Positions 14,501 to 27,162 of a DNA stretch of 64,000 nt are shown here, piece after piece. The position numbers and the translations under genes were made by a program. This DNA is from Branchiostoma floridae. Taxonomy: Eukaryota > Chordata > Leptocardii > Amphioxiformes > Branchiostomatidae. The DNA lies in NCBI RefSeq assembly GCF_000003815.2, contig NC_049979.1, forward strand, positions 16,054,900 to 16,118,899, written 5' to 3'. A model generated the notes under the pieces. The model did no database searches. It worked only from the letters and a program-made list of their open reading frames with translations, and was not told the origin of the DNA. Every line of letters begins with the position of its first letter. Positions within the stretch are counted from its first letter, which is position 1.

Positions 14501-17500
14501 GCTCAAGGGTGGGAATTTTAAGCACCAGGTTGGAATGGAAAAGCCTAAGGCTTCCACATAGGGTTGTCCTAGATTTTCCACATGAGACACTCGCTCATGA
14601 TTAGCCAGGTTTATCAGTAAAACTGACTGCACCCATCCCAAATGCTCTGGTAAAACAAGGTGGTATGCACTGATAAAGTTGTAGTTGGTACAGACATTTT
14701 GAAGGTGACAAGCCGTGTGTGTTTAGAATGTTGACTGTTCTATAGAATATATTTCAAAGTATTTCTTTGGATGTTCCCGTGTGCAACCAATATCATAGGT
14801 TATTAAGGAAATTTGTTAAAGCTGGTTGTGTGTACTGATACAGGAGACTTACCTGTCATAGAAATGTTAATGACATGACAGCAGCTGCTGCTCAAAAACT
14901 CTTACTTCCATTAAAGATGATGTGTGCAGAGTAAATCTGTCAGTTTCCATTTGTAGAGGGCACAATGGCCTTCTACAAATGGCAACTCATTAGGCTGAAT
15001 TGCACTGAACCTGTAATTGCATGTTCGTCTCTTCCTGACATCTCTGCCTGTGTGCCTGTTCCAGGGCCTGATAGTGGACCAGACGATAGAGAAGGTTTCC
15101 TTCTGTGCGCCGGACAGAACGTATGAGAGAGGCTTCTCCTACATCTGCAGGGACGGCACCACGCGGCGATGGATGTGTCATGGCTTCATGGCCATCAAGG
15201 ATTCTGTAAGTACCAATAAACTCCTAGGGATGCTCCAGAAATTTTCCTTGGGGAAGGCAAATTGAAATAAATTCGGTTCAGGAATGTCTGCTCAGGGAGT
15301 GATTCTCAACAGTCTCGGAGGTGGGGGATGTGCATATTCCTGTGGAGGAGATTTTAAGGAAATAAATTTTTTTTTTTTCAAATACAAAATATTAATTCAA
15401 CATGGAATTTCGACTCCAGTCAAAAAGAAATATTGTTAAGTCACTTAACGCTGTTTTCTTTGGCTAAGAAGATTACTTGGGATTATTTTAGATTACATCT
15501 GTATGATAGATACAGAGTTTAGCATCAGTGAACTGTCCCTGTGTACTGAATATTGATTTTTTGTACTCATCATCCTCATCAAGGTAAGTTTCTCTGATAT
15601 AAGTACCCCTGCATTTCCTCAGGCTAGTAAAGACTGTTCTCTTTGTGTGGATGTCTGTCCCACCTAAACAACTATGTGTGTGGAACAACTGTAGGGTTTC
15701 TGACTGCTGTTGCCACAGTGGCAGAAAATAATTACAGCCCTTTGGACCGAGGGTGCTATTGATTTCCAATACCTTGTGATCGCCATATCCGATGATTTTC
15801 CATCTGGTTGCATATTATCTGCCTCTGCACTGTCACACTGGAAAGGAAAGTTGATGGACCTGCCGGGTGTCATCGTCATGCCAATCCATCTTCCATTTTA
15901 CCTTCTGTCCCAGAGAAGGCCATTTCATCAGGCTGACCTTTGCCCTTTCAGTGAGTTGGAAGCTAACCAGTAATGGGAGAAAATTCAAGTGCCATTTGTA
16001 ATGCCCTGAGCCCCTGGCGTTTTAAGGGTCGTCATAGATCCCAGTAATTAAGTTGAAACTGGAGCCAAGTGAACCCTTCACCTTTTGAACTAACCCAGCA
16101 TGTACCAGTAGAATAACATCAAAGGGTGGGACTGGGTAGATGCAGTACAGATAGGAAAACAATAGACAATAATCTATCCATCATTTTGGTCAATATCCAG
16201 CCACAAGCTCTCCATGTTGTTATTTTCCTTGCTGTACTGTTCTGTGGTAGCTGCAAAATGGAAATGTCATGCTTCAGAAGTGAATATCACAGGACAGTTA
16301 ACCTTTTACAGTCTACAGGTAAAGTACCAAATTTTAATTGCACAAACAGTAAGTAAAATAGAATGCATTAAAGGTTGATTGCAAATCTATAGGTGTGACA
16401 AATCAGCTGCTTGTATCTCACAGACTGTGTTTTTAATGTTTTCTGCTCAATAGCAAAATTGCTATTCTGTAGGCTGCATGAGCCTGAGTTTTACTCTCCA
16501 CAGGTGAAGTTCATGCTGTAGCCTGTGCAAGTGACATCAGAGCTGCCCATCTCACAAACTGTGTGTTTTCTCAATAGGGAGAGCGACTGAGCCATGCTGT
16601 AGGCTGTGCATTTGCAGCATGCCTGGAAAGAAAACAGAAGAGGGAGAAGGACTGTGGAGTGACAGTGACATGGAACGCAGACAAGACGTCCTTCACACGT
16701 CAGGGTTCATTCCGGCAGACAACAATGACAGAGAGAATGGACCAGGAGGAACTGGACGCAGAGGCACAGGGAGATGCAGCTTCACCCGGGAGTATGTAGG
16801 CCTTCTACATGTAGTGTGTAAAGATGAACAAAAAATTATGTTTGTAAAGATGAACAAAAACAGTGTATTCCCTTTGAATTCAGTAGCATCATTGCTGTAC
16901 TTCTCAGCACTTGCCGTGATGGTGTATTTCTAGTCTGCTACGTCCTGACGCTGACATCTCCTGATTACAATCCGTGCCTTTAAGATTTGTGCTGCAGTCT
17001 TTGGTGTTCTTCTGGACTGCAACAGACTGTCTCATACATAGTAGACACTCATGGTTCCATCCAAGTTGTTGTTTCTTGTCCCCCATGTTCAATTCATTTT
17101 CTAACCCTGTATTGATAACAACATTAGTGTGTGTTGTGTACTATCGGTAGAATCCACCATTTAAAAGGAAGTGTTTACATTAATTGTATTTGTGTTTGAC
17201 ACATGTTAACATGAGTGTGTTCTCCTCCACAGCTCCTGCGAAGGCCTCGGCTGTTCAGACAGCGGCCATCCCCCGGCAGCAGGCTCCGCTGTCCACAGTA
17301 GCTCTGCAGAGACAGGGTTCCTTCCGCTTCTTCCCCAAGCTTAGCAGCAAGTCCTCTCCATTCAAACGCCAGCTTTCGCTCAGACTAAACGAGCTTCCGT
17401 CAAACCTGCAGAGGAAGGAGCAGCCAGACGTTGCACCTGCGGCACCCCCACCCCCATCCAATGGTATGATCCAGCGTTTATTAGAGTTTGCCTTTTTCTA

Positions 17501-20500
17501 TTTTAGAAAATTCCTCTTTGTCCCCCTGCCTTTTATTAGAGGTCGGCTGTTGAACACAACAGGTCTTTATTCATTGCTTCTCAGGATGTTCATCAATTTT
17601 AGAAGCATATATATTAACTTCATGCTGCAGCTAGAAGATTTGAAATAATGGTAGCATTTTGTTCATTTGTCTGCAACCAAAGCTACCAGTGCCAGCATTG
17701 TTCACCAGAACATCCATACAGTGTTAGAATATACAGATTCTTAAGTGATATGGACAGCACACTCTGTTTCTACTGCAGAAGTAGCCCAGCCCCCACCCAC
17801 AGAGGACAGTATCAGCGCCATGTGTAAGATGATCCAGTCTGACTTGTTCACCCTCAGCAGCACAGACGATCCCTTCACCCCAAGTTCCTCCACTGGCACT
17901 GCTTCTTCCCAGCCACAGGCAATAGGTAAGGGAAGACTTCCTGTTGGCTCACCTCTTGAAGTAATACCTGGGGACAGTTTTCAACCCATTTCTCATATGC
18001 AACACTAGGCTGTGTTCCTACCAGATTCTGCAGTCTAGAAGCTGATGGATCTTCATAATCATAGTGTGAAATACTCCTAAGGTGTGGGTGGTACTGTAGG
18101 TAACCTCATAATGTGATCTCACAGGAATTAACAACCATAAAGGTTATTGTGTATGTCGTGTTTGTGTATAGATGGCACTACTTTTGAACAGTCTTGTTGT
18201 TTGTTTTGTGCATCATAACTAGATGCAAGAATATAATTCTTTTTGGACTAAACCTACACTGTATTAGTTTGATATACATTATAAGTAATTCAAACATGTT
18301 CACACCTGATTGAAGATAACTTTTTCTTTACAGCCCGGTTTACACTTGGCCATGCACTTACCACACATGTTTTGATACCACACAACACTAATCACTTTAA
18401 ATCTTTTATGTTCCTTCCAACTGTGAAGTGACCCATGTTACATTCTCCTTGTTCTCTTAGTCTCTCAATTCCTGACATCAACTGCCAAGACAGTTGCACA
18501 TCAGCTGCAACCTATAGGTATGGTGGTTTCAGATGTGGTCAACACATAGAAGAGATTGCATTGTAACAAGTAGATCTGTGTTACTGTAATGTAGCAGTTT
18601 GTGCGTTTAGCTTGTCATTATTAGCACAAAGTTAGCACAAAACATAATCTTGCAGCAGAGTACACAGGTTCTAGTGGGTGTACATGTGATTCTAAAGCCC
18701 CTTAGCATGCTGATGTTCCTGCTGCAGATGACAGAGATTGGGGGTATTCCTTATCGCAAAGCAGAACTTTGACAGCCGATTTTAAGTCATCTGATAGCCT
18801 ATCTCTTCTGTTACATACTTTTGAATATCTTTGTCTTGCGAGCATTAAGTTTTACCTATTGCATGTTGAGTTTTAATCCTCAGTGCTACCGTTCTCCTCT
18901 ACTGATCTGATGTTGTCTTGTATAGTCCAAGCTCAGTTTCAGCAGCACAGAATTGCCCGACCACGCCCCAAGGCCAGACCACCCCCACCTGTGGACGCAT
19001 CTGCCTATGTGGAGACTGAGCAGCATGGTAATCTGTGATGTTTATAAAACACATCCATGATTTGGTTTTCTTTTGTCTTTTTTTTCTATGTTCAGATACC
19101 ATGTCAGCACGGATGCGAGGGAAGTTTCTCTTTGTTGTATTTTTTAAACCCATTTCTCTTCCAGTTAGAATTTTTATTCTTTATTAGTTTTTTTTATTCT
19201 TTATCAGTCTTTTTCAGGTTATTTAGTTGTACTTGTATTGTCCATGATGAATGTCTGCAGTAATGCCTTTATTTCTCTTTCTTTGAAGCCATGGCTCCAA
19301 GAGCGATAAGTTGACCTTTACCTTTTCATTTCAGTTGCACTTTTATAATATATCTGTAGCTGTATAGCTAGGATTCTTAATCAAGAGAATAAACAGTTAC
19401 ATGGATATNNNNNNNNNNNNNNNNNNNNNNNNNNNNNNNNNNNNNNNNNNNNNNNNNNNNNNNNNNNNNNNNNNNNNNNNNNNNNNNNNNNNNNNNNNNN
19501 NNNNNNNNTTCAGAATTTCTTTGCCAAGAACAAAATGGTAGCTACGAAAATCTTTTAGGAGATGGGTTTATTTGGTTTATTTAATGAACAAAGACCTTAG
19601 TTATCCACCCATTTCCATCACCGTACCAAGTAAAGGAAAAGGGCCTCCTTAATTTATTCCTTATTAGTATTGATCGGTAAAATCCCCTAATGTCTCGGGA
19701 ATGGTTGCATTGTAAGTACAGCCATTTAGGTGCCCTTTCACATCTAGCTGCCTCTAAATAATCCTTCAATGTACTGCATTAGTACATGTAGACATTCCAC
19801 GTGCCATCCTTAACTTTTCCAGTTCATTTACCTAAGTGGACATATTCTGTAAGAGTAGCACTTACCCACCACACTAGCTGATTGCACCAGCTCTCTTGCT
19901 TCATTGATTAGCCCTAAGTACCACTTAATGACCTGTCCTCGATCCTCAAGCTCTCCGGCTCTTAATTCAATTATGATGTTCCAAATTCCCATTACTTGTG
20001 TTGTCAGTCCACAGTCAGTTGTGCCTCCATCTTGTGGAAAGCTTTAAGCTATGCCCTCTTGAAACTTTTTCTTGACACATTTTCATTTCTACTATTTCCT
20101 GTACAGTAAACGGAGTCCCATCACCTGCAAGTGGAGCTTCTCCCATTGCTGCGAGGTCTCAGGCACAGACCGTCCCCATCAAGCACAACAACCCCTGGGC
20201 CGCAGAGGTCATGGCGGCATCACAGCTGGCCAGCCAGTCCCCGAGGGACGACAGTGTCTGGGTGAACGCACCTCCGATACCCCCTCCACGGCAGAAGTCT
20301 ATGTCAGATGCCGACGCATGGTTAGAAAGCATAACAAAAAGTGTTTCTGGCCCCGCTCTTCAACACCAAAACACAGAGCCTTTCGACCCACGGTCAGTCA
20401 ATGGAGACATGACGAGAACTGGTCCGAGTCAGCCTTTTGACCCGTTCGCAGGTCCCATGCCAGGGGCTGGCGACGCCCAGTTCAGACAGCAACAAACCCC

Positions 20501-20741
20501 ACCCATGCATTCCACAGTCAGGACCAATGTCAGTGCTTCTGCGTACAGTCCAGCCTCCACCCAGCTTGGACAGCAAACCTTCATGGCAACATCCAACATA
20601 AGCAATGGCAGTATAAGTGATCCGTGGCCAGGACAGACCCAGCCTCACATGAATGGACAGAGAGACCCATTCCAGCCCATGGCACCCACACAGCCGTACG
20701 ACCCTTTTGCAGTAGAAAAGACTTTTGAATTGCAATTGTAG
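8204..20741 (+). CDS. NUMB: NUMB, PTB-domain endocytic adaptor (11 coding exons, 613 aa)
   Basis: Coding exons: 8204-8329, 9359-9433, 10529-10567, 11692-11766, 15065-15205, 16578-16791, 17233-17463, 17779-17925, 18461-18517, 18926-19027, 20107-20741. All junctions are GT-AG and phases match throughout. The start [10 protein letters not shown] matches the family N-terminus, including Ser7, the aPKC site of the family. The PTB domain spans about residues 25-170 ([31 protein letters not shown]). The central phospho-motif region [16 protein letters not shown] lies at residues 265-280. DPF motifs (alpha-adaptin/AP-2 ear ligands) occur in exon 8 and three times in the last exon; the protein ends [18 protein letters not shown] is known as a Notch antagonist and clathrin adaptor segregated asymmetrically in dividing progenitors. 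Length is close to vertebrate NUMB (about 650 aa). No NPF motif is present, which is unusual. A 100-N gap lies in the last intron, so a further exon could be hidden. 5' non-coding exons were not identified. Confidence 0.96.
10529..10567 (+). CDS. NUMB: NUMB micro-exon 3, PTB-domain insert (39 nt)
   Basis: This 13-codon, phase 0-0 exon encodes [13 protein letters not shown] between two conserved PTB exons. Its position and its basic, GFF-containing sequence match the 11-residue PTB insert that is alternatively spliced in vertebrate NUMB. Skipping it keeps the frame. That it is alternatively used here is inferred from the position and multiple-of-three length. Confidence 0.85.
11463..11504. repeat. 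(CA)21 microsatellite in NUMB intron 3
   Basis: An uninterrupted run of 21 AC dinucleotides lies about 190 bp before the exon 4 acceptor. It creates four overlapping false frames of repeated His-Thr or Cys-Val on the two strands. Confidence 0.98.
18461..18517 (+). CDS. NUMB: NUMB exon 9 (57 nt, phase 1-1, possible cassette)
   Basis: The acceptor TTCTCTTAG and the donor ATAG|GTATGG bound 19 codons reading [18 protein letters not shown] in frame with both neighbours. It resembles the FHVLAKPAHTALAPVA stretch of vertebrate NUMB, which supports a real exon. Being symmetric in phase it could be skipped without a frameshift. It is too short to have its own ATG-initiated frame. Confidence 0.75.
19409..19508. 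other. Assembly gap (100 N) in the last NUMB intron
   Basis: Exactly 100 N, the usual placeholder for a gap of unknown size. The flanking exons (ending 19027, starting 20107) join in phase, so no coding loss is required, but an extra phase-1 exon could be missing. Confidence 0.99.
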
Positions 20742-23700
20742 GCCACAGTAGTCAATATCCACAGTCAGAAAGAATAACATATCAATTTGAAGTCCACTAG
20801 GTCATAATGACACAGTATGTAGAGCAAGGACTGATTTTCCAATTTTCTTCCGTAAAAAAATGTATCGCCAGCTTTTATGAGCTTTTGATAGCTGAGCATG
20901 TTTACAGTGTTGGTGCTGTAGACATCCCTCTTAAAAAGCTTTAGCACAGCCCGATCTACTCTGACTGCCATTAATTCCATTACAAGGTTAAGATCTTCTC
21001 CAGTGCTACACTATAGTCCTCCTCTTTACAGATGTGAACATCTACTTTTCACACTGCCTCTGGCTGTCAGCTTATTTTGATCCTACAATGGTTAATTCAT
21101 CTGTATATACTCTTTCTGAGATTGACCTCTACTCCAATAACAGTTTGGTCTCTTTGGATGGACCCCATAAATCTTGCACTGTAATTCACAATCAAAAAGA
21201 TGAACAAATGCTACCGATAGTTGAGATACAGATTAAAAATGAACATTAGAAGATGAGTCTTAACACATTGCTTGCAGCACTGCACCTACAACATTTTACT
21301 GTTTGATTTTGATCAGTCTATAGCTCAACTCGAGAATATTTTGAACACTGTTGTATTACTGACTTATGTAACTGCAAGCTGTTGTTGGGAAAAGCATGGC
21401 TGCTCTTCAAGTTACTGAATTGACTCTCAAACTTGCAACCAAAGTACTTGAAGTCTCCAGGGCTTATGGTGCATCACTTTAGAGATAGTGTGAGGATTCT
21501 ACTCCATTACATCATACACTCATGTCTCAGCTTCCATCTCAAAGCTACTCCCAGAAATCTGGATAAAGTAAAACAGTATCCCGGCAAGCTATGGCTGGTC
21601 CAGTCTCTACTGTTGACATATTTAAAACATAGATGAATTGCTAATGTCACAGTCTTGTTACAAGCAGTGTATTACCTGGGAAGTTGACATTGAACTGGAA
21701 AGTCCATGTATCTGGCAAGCAATGTAGCAGATAAGGGCTCTGTTACCAATGTGATAGTCATGAAGTGCAGGCACAAGTGGTGTGTTAGAATCATCAAAGA
21801 AGCAAACATTGTCTTCCTTGACAATAAAAGTTAGATGAGGTAGAATGGACCTATTAAGATAAATGAGGTTGATTCAATTTGGGACTATTCCTATGTCATT
21901 TGCTCAGTTGGTAGATCTATATATCCAAGTAGACCTGGGTAACTATGACTGCATGTACAGCTGTTAGTAATGAGATAGGGTAGCTGTGCGTGCACGATAC
22001 CTGGATTTCTCTATGCTAAACATTGTTCAGTTTATGTATCCAGTTGTCAAGCACAGTTGGCCTGGTAGCACTTCCTAACTCAAGAAAGCAGTCTTTCTTT
22101 GTGTCCTGATGATGGTTTGGGACACAGACAAGTAACAATGTGATTTTAGTTCAATGCACCATCGGATTATGACAGGAAAAAATTGTATTTGGAAAGAGAC
22201 TGAGTAATAATTAGGTATCTAATTTCAAATCACAGTGAGAGCAGATTGCTCAAATTGATCTAATCATTGGGTAAGTCATTGACATGATGGTTAATATTGA
22301 ATATTATTGCTGCTGTCTCATCAGATAGTCTTTGGTGATGGGCTTTTATTTTTGCAGATTTGGCTCAAGATATAATTCGTAGTTCTGATGTATGTTGTGA
22401 TGAGTCAAATATGTCAAGTTAGAATCTACGGGCATGTTGGTGAAGTCAGCCTGCTCCTACAATCAAATCAGAGTGACAGGTTGTTGGAACAAACATTGCC
22501 TCTTGTACTGTTATGTCTCTTTACTCAATGTAACTGGGTATTAATGGGAATGATCACAATATTACCCAGCTTATGTAAATGTTATAACTGAATAATTTTA
22601 CAGGAATGTCTTGTACATAATGAGGATTTGACACTACAAGCTCTACCTTTCTGATGGGGTTTTGTGTATTTACAGTCTTTTTTTGTTTTTAGCTTTTATC
22701 ACATAATGACAATCTTTCGATTGAATTCTTCCATAAATTGTGTAGCTAATACTCTTTTGTGGTCATTTGGTTTATTAACATGACAAATATTTTACCATTT
22801 TAATCTTTGAGCAAAAAATATATTTAGTTATAAAGATTATTTTGAAGCTGACTCTGTATGTATGAACCTTAAAATGTTGATGAAGACAGTGATCTCTTTG
22901 TGTTTTTTATCTGTTCATATGCTAATGTGTTCTGTACATCCAGGTAGGCCTCCTGATAGACATGTTGATTGATTACAGAAGCAAAGAAGAAAAAATAAAC
23001 TCCTAATTAATGTGTACCTTAAAAACTTGTCATTTATTTCCTTGTATTCTGAATTTTCTGTATCTAGGTTTGGTGTGCAGGCCATACACTTATATCTCAT
23101 GAAACCCATTTGAAATGAGATCCCGGAATTGTGGTTTTGCAATTGTTCTTGGTGTGCTACTTTTGTTCTCCAGTGTTACTGCTAACAGCTAAGGAAGGGT
23201 TTGTAGCTTATGTCTTGATTATCATTTTGATTTACATGTAGTGATATCTCATGCAATCAGGAATGTATTTACCAGGATTTTCTGAGACTCCAAGCTTGTG
23301 ACTAGAACCTCTGATTCTAGGTTATTTATTGACAATACTCATTGTTTTGTATAAATGGTAGCTAATCTTTGTGAATCCTGTAAATAGGCTTGTGAGATAA
23401 CGAAATCAAAATAAGCTAAGTCATCTTTGTTAGCCTAGATTCTTTGTGATGTCCAAACAGTTCTGTAGACCTACAACATGTATTCACTTGGGTAATACTT
23501 GTGCAAGCCAGAACAATTCATTTGAAGTCTGGTTTCCCTACAATGTGTCTTTACCAGATGAGTCAAGCGCAGGAGTCGACCATTGTCAAACACTGTTCTA
23601 GGCTCACCAACCTGCGTGTAGCTAGTGTGAAATGGTGTTGAAATGTGACTCCCAAGTAGCAGGCATATGGTGCTCTTCCTAGCTTTCTACTGTTACATTT

Positions 23701-26700
23701 GTCATGAAAGAAGAGGCCACCAACAGAAATATTGTGCACTCCACAGTAGATAGGAATCTATCTTGTTACTCTTTTCTAGTTGTATCACCTCTGATGAACA
23801 CTGTTCTTGTCAGATTTTTCTCCTATGTGAGAGAAATTAGGCTGCTTTGCCAATAAACTCACCCTCCCAATGACTGTACAATAGAATCATTGCTTTTATT
23901 GTGTGTCATGGTAGATTTTATGAAATAAGTAAGATTGGGTTTCCAAGACAATGTATTGAGTGAATGGTTCTGCAAGCAACAACAGCTAGATGAATAATGC
24001 AGCAATGTCAAGGAAGACATGTAAAAGTTTGATTTGGTCAACCGTAGTCTTTTGTTCAAACACAATTCAATCTCTACAACTGGATAAAAAACGGATATTT
24101 ACTTCCGGATATTTTGAGTGCATGACTCTTCTTCAGCATCACTAGAATGGACAAGCAGAACAATTCCATACAAGTACAGCTAACTTTTGTTGTTATCTTT
24201 GTCACGTAAGATATATGTCCCAGAAGTATTATGAATCGTTCAAGTGGTAATTTCCATAATGGCACCAAACTAGGGAAACAGGAAAGTAGGAAACTCTGTG
24301 AACTACAGGGAATGTGGCAGTGGACCGACATCCAATTTGTTTTGTTTTGAAATTAAAAAAACAAACATCAGATGTAGTAAAATTGAAGAAGAATCAATCA
24401 TTACTTCTGGATAATTGTCAATTTTTAATAGACGTTTCAAAAGGTGTCCACCTTGCTTCATCAGTGAATTGAAAATGAAGTTTAACATTTTTTCCGAACA
24501 AGGAATAATTCTTACGTTCTAAAGAAACAAAACAGGTAACGGCTATGGTGTTCTAAAATAAACAACACTGGTAACTATATGTAGTAGCGTGACAGTTTGT
24601 TGATGGTAACCTTCAAGATTACAGCTCTGGTGCTCTTTGTAGGTGGATAGGTGCTACAAATATGATCATATTAAAACTTGTCATGTGAAAAGGCAATGTT
24701 GAATTCAGCTGAGGATATTTTCCAGTCGTAGTCTGCTTCGTTTGAACCATATCAACTACCATGCTCAGTTCTTTACTGGAAGCTTTACAATGCGGTTCAA
24801 CAGAGACACCCTACGACTTACTGAAGTACTGCAACCAGAGCTCTGCTTATATTCACTGTATTTAAAGACACAGCCCAATGTGACACTTCAAGTATTTCAA
24901 AGGAACAGTCCACGACTTTACACCTTCATAGTGTAAAAACAAGAGGGAATAAAGGACATGTCTTATTTCTGCACTTCTCCAATACAAGTTTTGTCAAATG
25001 AAAGTCATTTTAGCAAACAGTTAACTTATCATTGAGGTTATGTGGCGCAAGTGTTTGATTCATCACCCAGAGGTTCTGAATTCGAATCTGTGGGAATCCT
25101 TGGGAAAGGCACTGAACACTTTCCTCCCTTCACTGGGATGAAAATGAGTTTCTAGGTTTGGTTAGGGCTGTCCCTCTGCTTATTGGAGGTTTCGTGTTAG
25201 AGGAGAGCCACACACAACAGCTGCTCCAGAGCTGTGCAACAGGTTGATGTCACCTTGGGTTTATAGTGCCAAATGCATGGCAGCAGCTCCTTGCGATATA
25301 ACCCCGCCTATGATAAGCTCCTCTCAATTCAGCCTCTGGCGGTGAAGGGAGAGTAGTAATAATAAAATGATAGAACTTTTAAAAATCGTTGAAGGTCAAG
25401 TTCAAATGAAAGCCTTTTAAAATACTACGCCTTTATCATATTGCTATCTATAATCCTCAGGAAGGGAAGAAATACCGTTTCAAGGCATTATTAAAATAAC
25501 CTCTGAAGGTGACTTAAGTGTCAAATAACTAACAAAAAAAGGTGACTAACAGAAATAATTGTAATCTTCCTACCTGAAACAATCACAGGCTATGTGTATT
25601 CCACTTTACAAGGTCAAGTATCAGCTTGAAGCAATGTTAGTGACATGTGACACAGTAAACTTTCTTCTTGCCATGTACCCCAAAACATTGGTTGCAGCAA
25701 AGATGAGGTTTAAGCATCACATTTCCATGACATTTTGCACACTGGTACTATCACACATATCGTATCAGAGAAATCATGAATTTTGTTGTACTTGTTTATT
25801 CCATCAATATACACTTTTGTTACCACACAACTTTTAGCTAGCTTTCTACCATCTTGGGTGGCAAAGATATGCTAAGCATATTGTGACATAAACCAATCAA
25901 CTATCATAAATCTTTCCTTTATCATGTACGATGACAAAATGAAACAAAAATGTATAATAAGATCTATGTGTACATACTATCATAGTTCATGTAATGAGAA
26001 TACTGATTTGCTACTTTCGATGTCTTGTCTGAAGTAGATCACTGGTTACAAGAATACTTGTGTGTAACTAATATTTTACACATACTATGTTTGTGACTTC
26101 TTCCCCGCAAATGTACAATACAGCATAGCTTTTACATCTTCAGGAGAGTTCTAAACAAGAGATGTCATGATTTGCAGTGTTTGCTGAGTGAAGAAATGGC
26201 CAGCACAAAGGTGTTGTCTATGAAAGTGTGTGCTGTGGGATCTGCACTGACAGTGCTGATCTGTAATGTGCAAAAACCTAAAATGAAAACTGAAGTTAAC
26301 ACTATTTTTTATAATCTCAAAACAATCTCAATCATTTGCAAAGGTGATAACCAGAAATGTTGGTGCTGTCCCCTGAAAACTATGGTCATGTCATAAACCT
26401 TGACAACTATGCACCTACTGCTGTACTGTGTACAGCAAGCTAAATCTCACTAGTTTGTCAACATCGGCAAACTTGTTACAAACAACACTTAGTTGAAGAT
26501 GCTTTGAGCAATTTATCTTTCGCAATTGGAAAAGTCTACAATTTTCCTATGTACAGATTTTTAATATTGTGTTCATTCACAGGAGCAGTAACAGAAAAGA
26601 AAAACGAAACAAAATAAGATAGGTCACATCTGGAGAACTGAACAAAGGTAAATTTTAGCAGCAAAGCAAGACACAAGAGAGCAAAATCAATGTTTTAAGA

Positions 26701-27162
26701 GCAGTACCCTTTGCAGCATCACATTCTTTGAGCATGGATGAAAGAAATTAGTTTTAATGCATTTACAAGCCTTTTCCTACCTTTCATCATTACAATGAGA
26801 CCGTATAGTCTACTCGTAACCAATTTTAGATGACAGGCTTAAAACATGCTGTCTCATTTCCCAGATGTACACAGGAGTAAATCATATCAAAGTCAGGATG
26901 TTACAAAGCAGTGGAAATAAGTACAGAACGCTAACAGTGAGGAAAACAATAACTAGTTCAGTGTTCATTACCGTCTTTCTTTTACGTTTTTGGAAGGAGC
27001 AGGTTGATCACTATACAAGTAATACATCATTTATACATTACCTATGCATTAGTAATGTGGCTAGAAATAATGCTGCACATTTACTGACATGACCATATAG
27101 ACACTCTTTGCATCTGCTGCATTGATATGAAGCATACATGAAGAAATCATATACATGAGCCC
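20742..27162. other. Tail-to-tail intergenic region between NUMB and PRKAB, with 3' UTRs
   Basis: No conserved coding exon was seen over 6.4 kb. The left part is presumably the NUMB 3' UTR. Candidate + strand AATAAA signals are at 22994-22999 and 23852-23857, and a - strand signal (TTTATT on +) is at 23895-23900, but none can be ranked. A SINE lies at about 25033-25370. The ends of both transcripts are unresolved without RNA data. Confidence 0.5.
25033..25370 (+). mobile_element. tRNA-derived SINE
   Basis: The 5' part carries a degenerate tRNA-like A box (TGTGGCGCAAGTG) and a B-box-like GGTTCTGAATTCGAATC. This is followed by a core CCTTGGGAAAGGCACTGAAC and ends in a short TAATAATAAAA tail. 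The core resembles the central domain shared by CORE/Deu-type SINEs. The family name cannot be fixed without a repeat library, and the edges are approximate. Confidence 0.6.
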
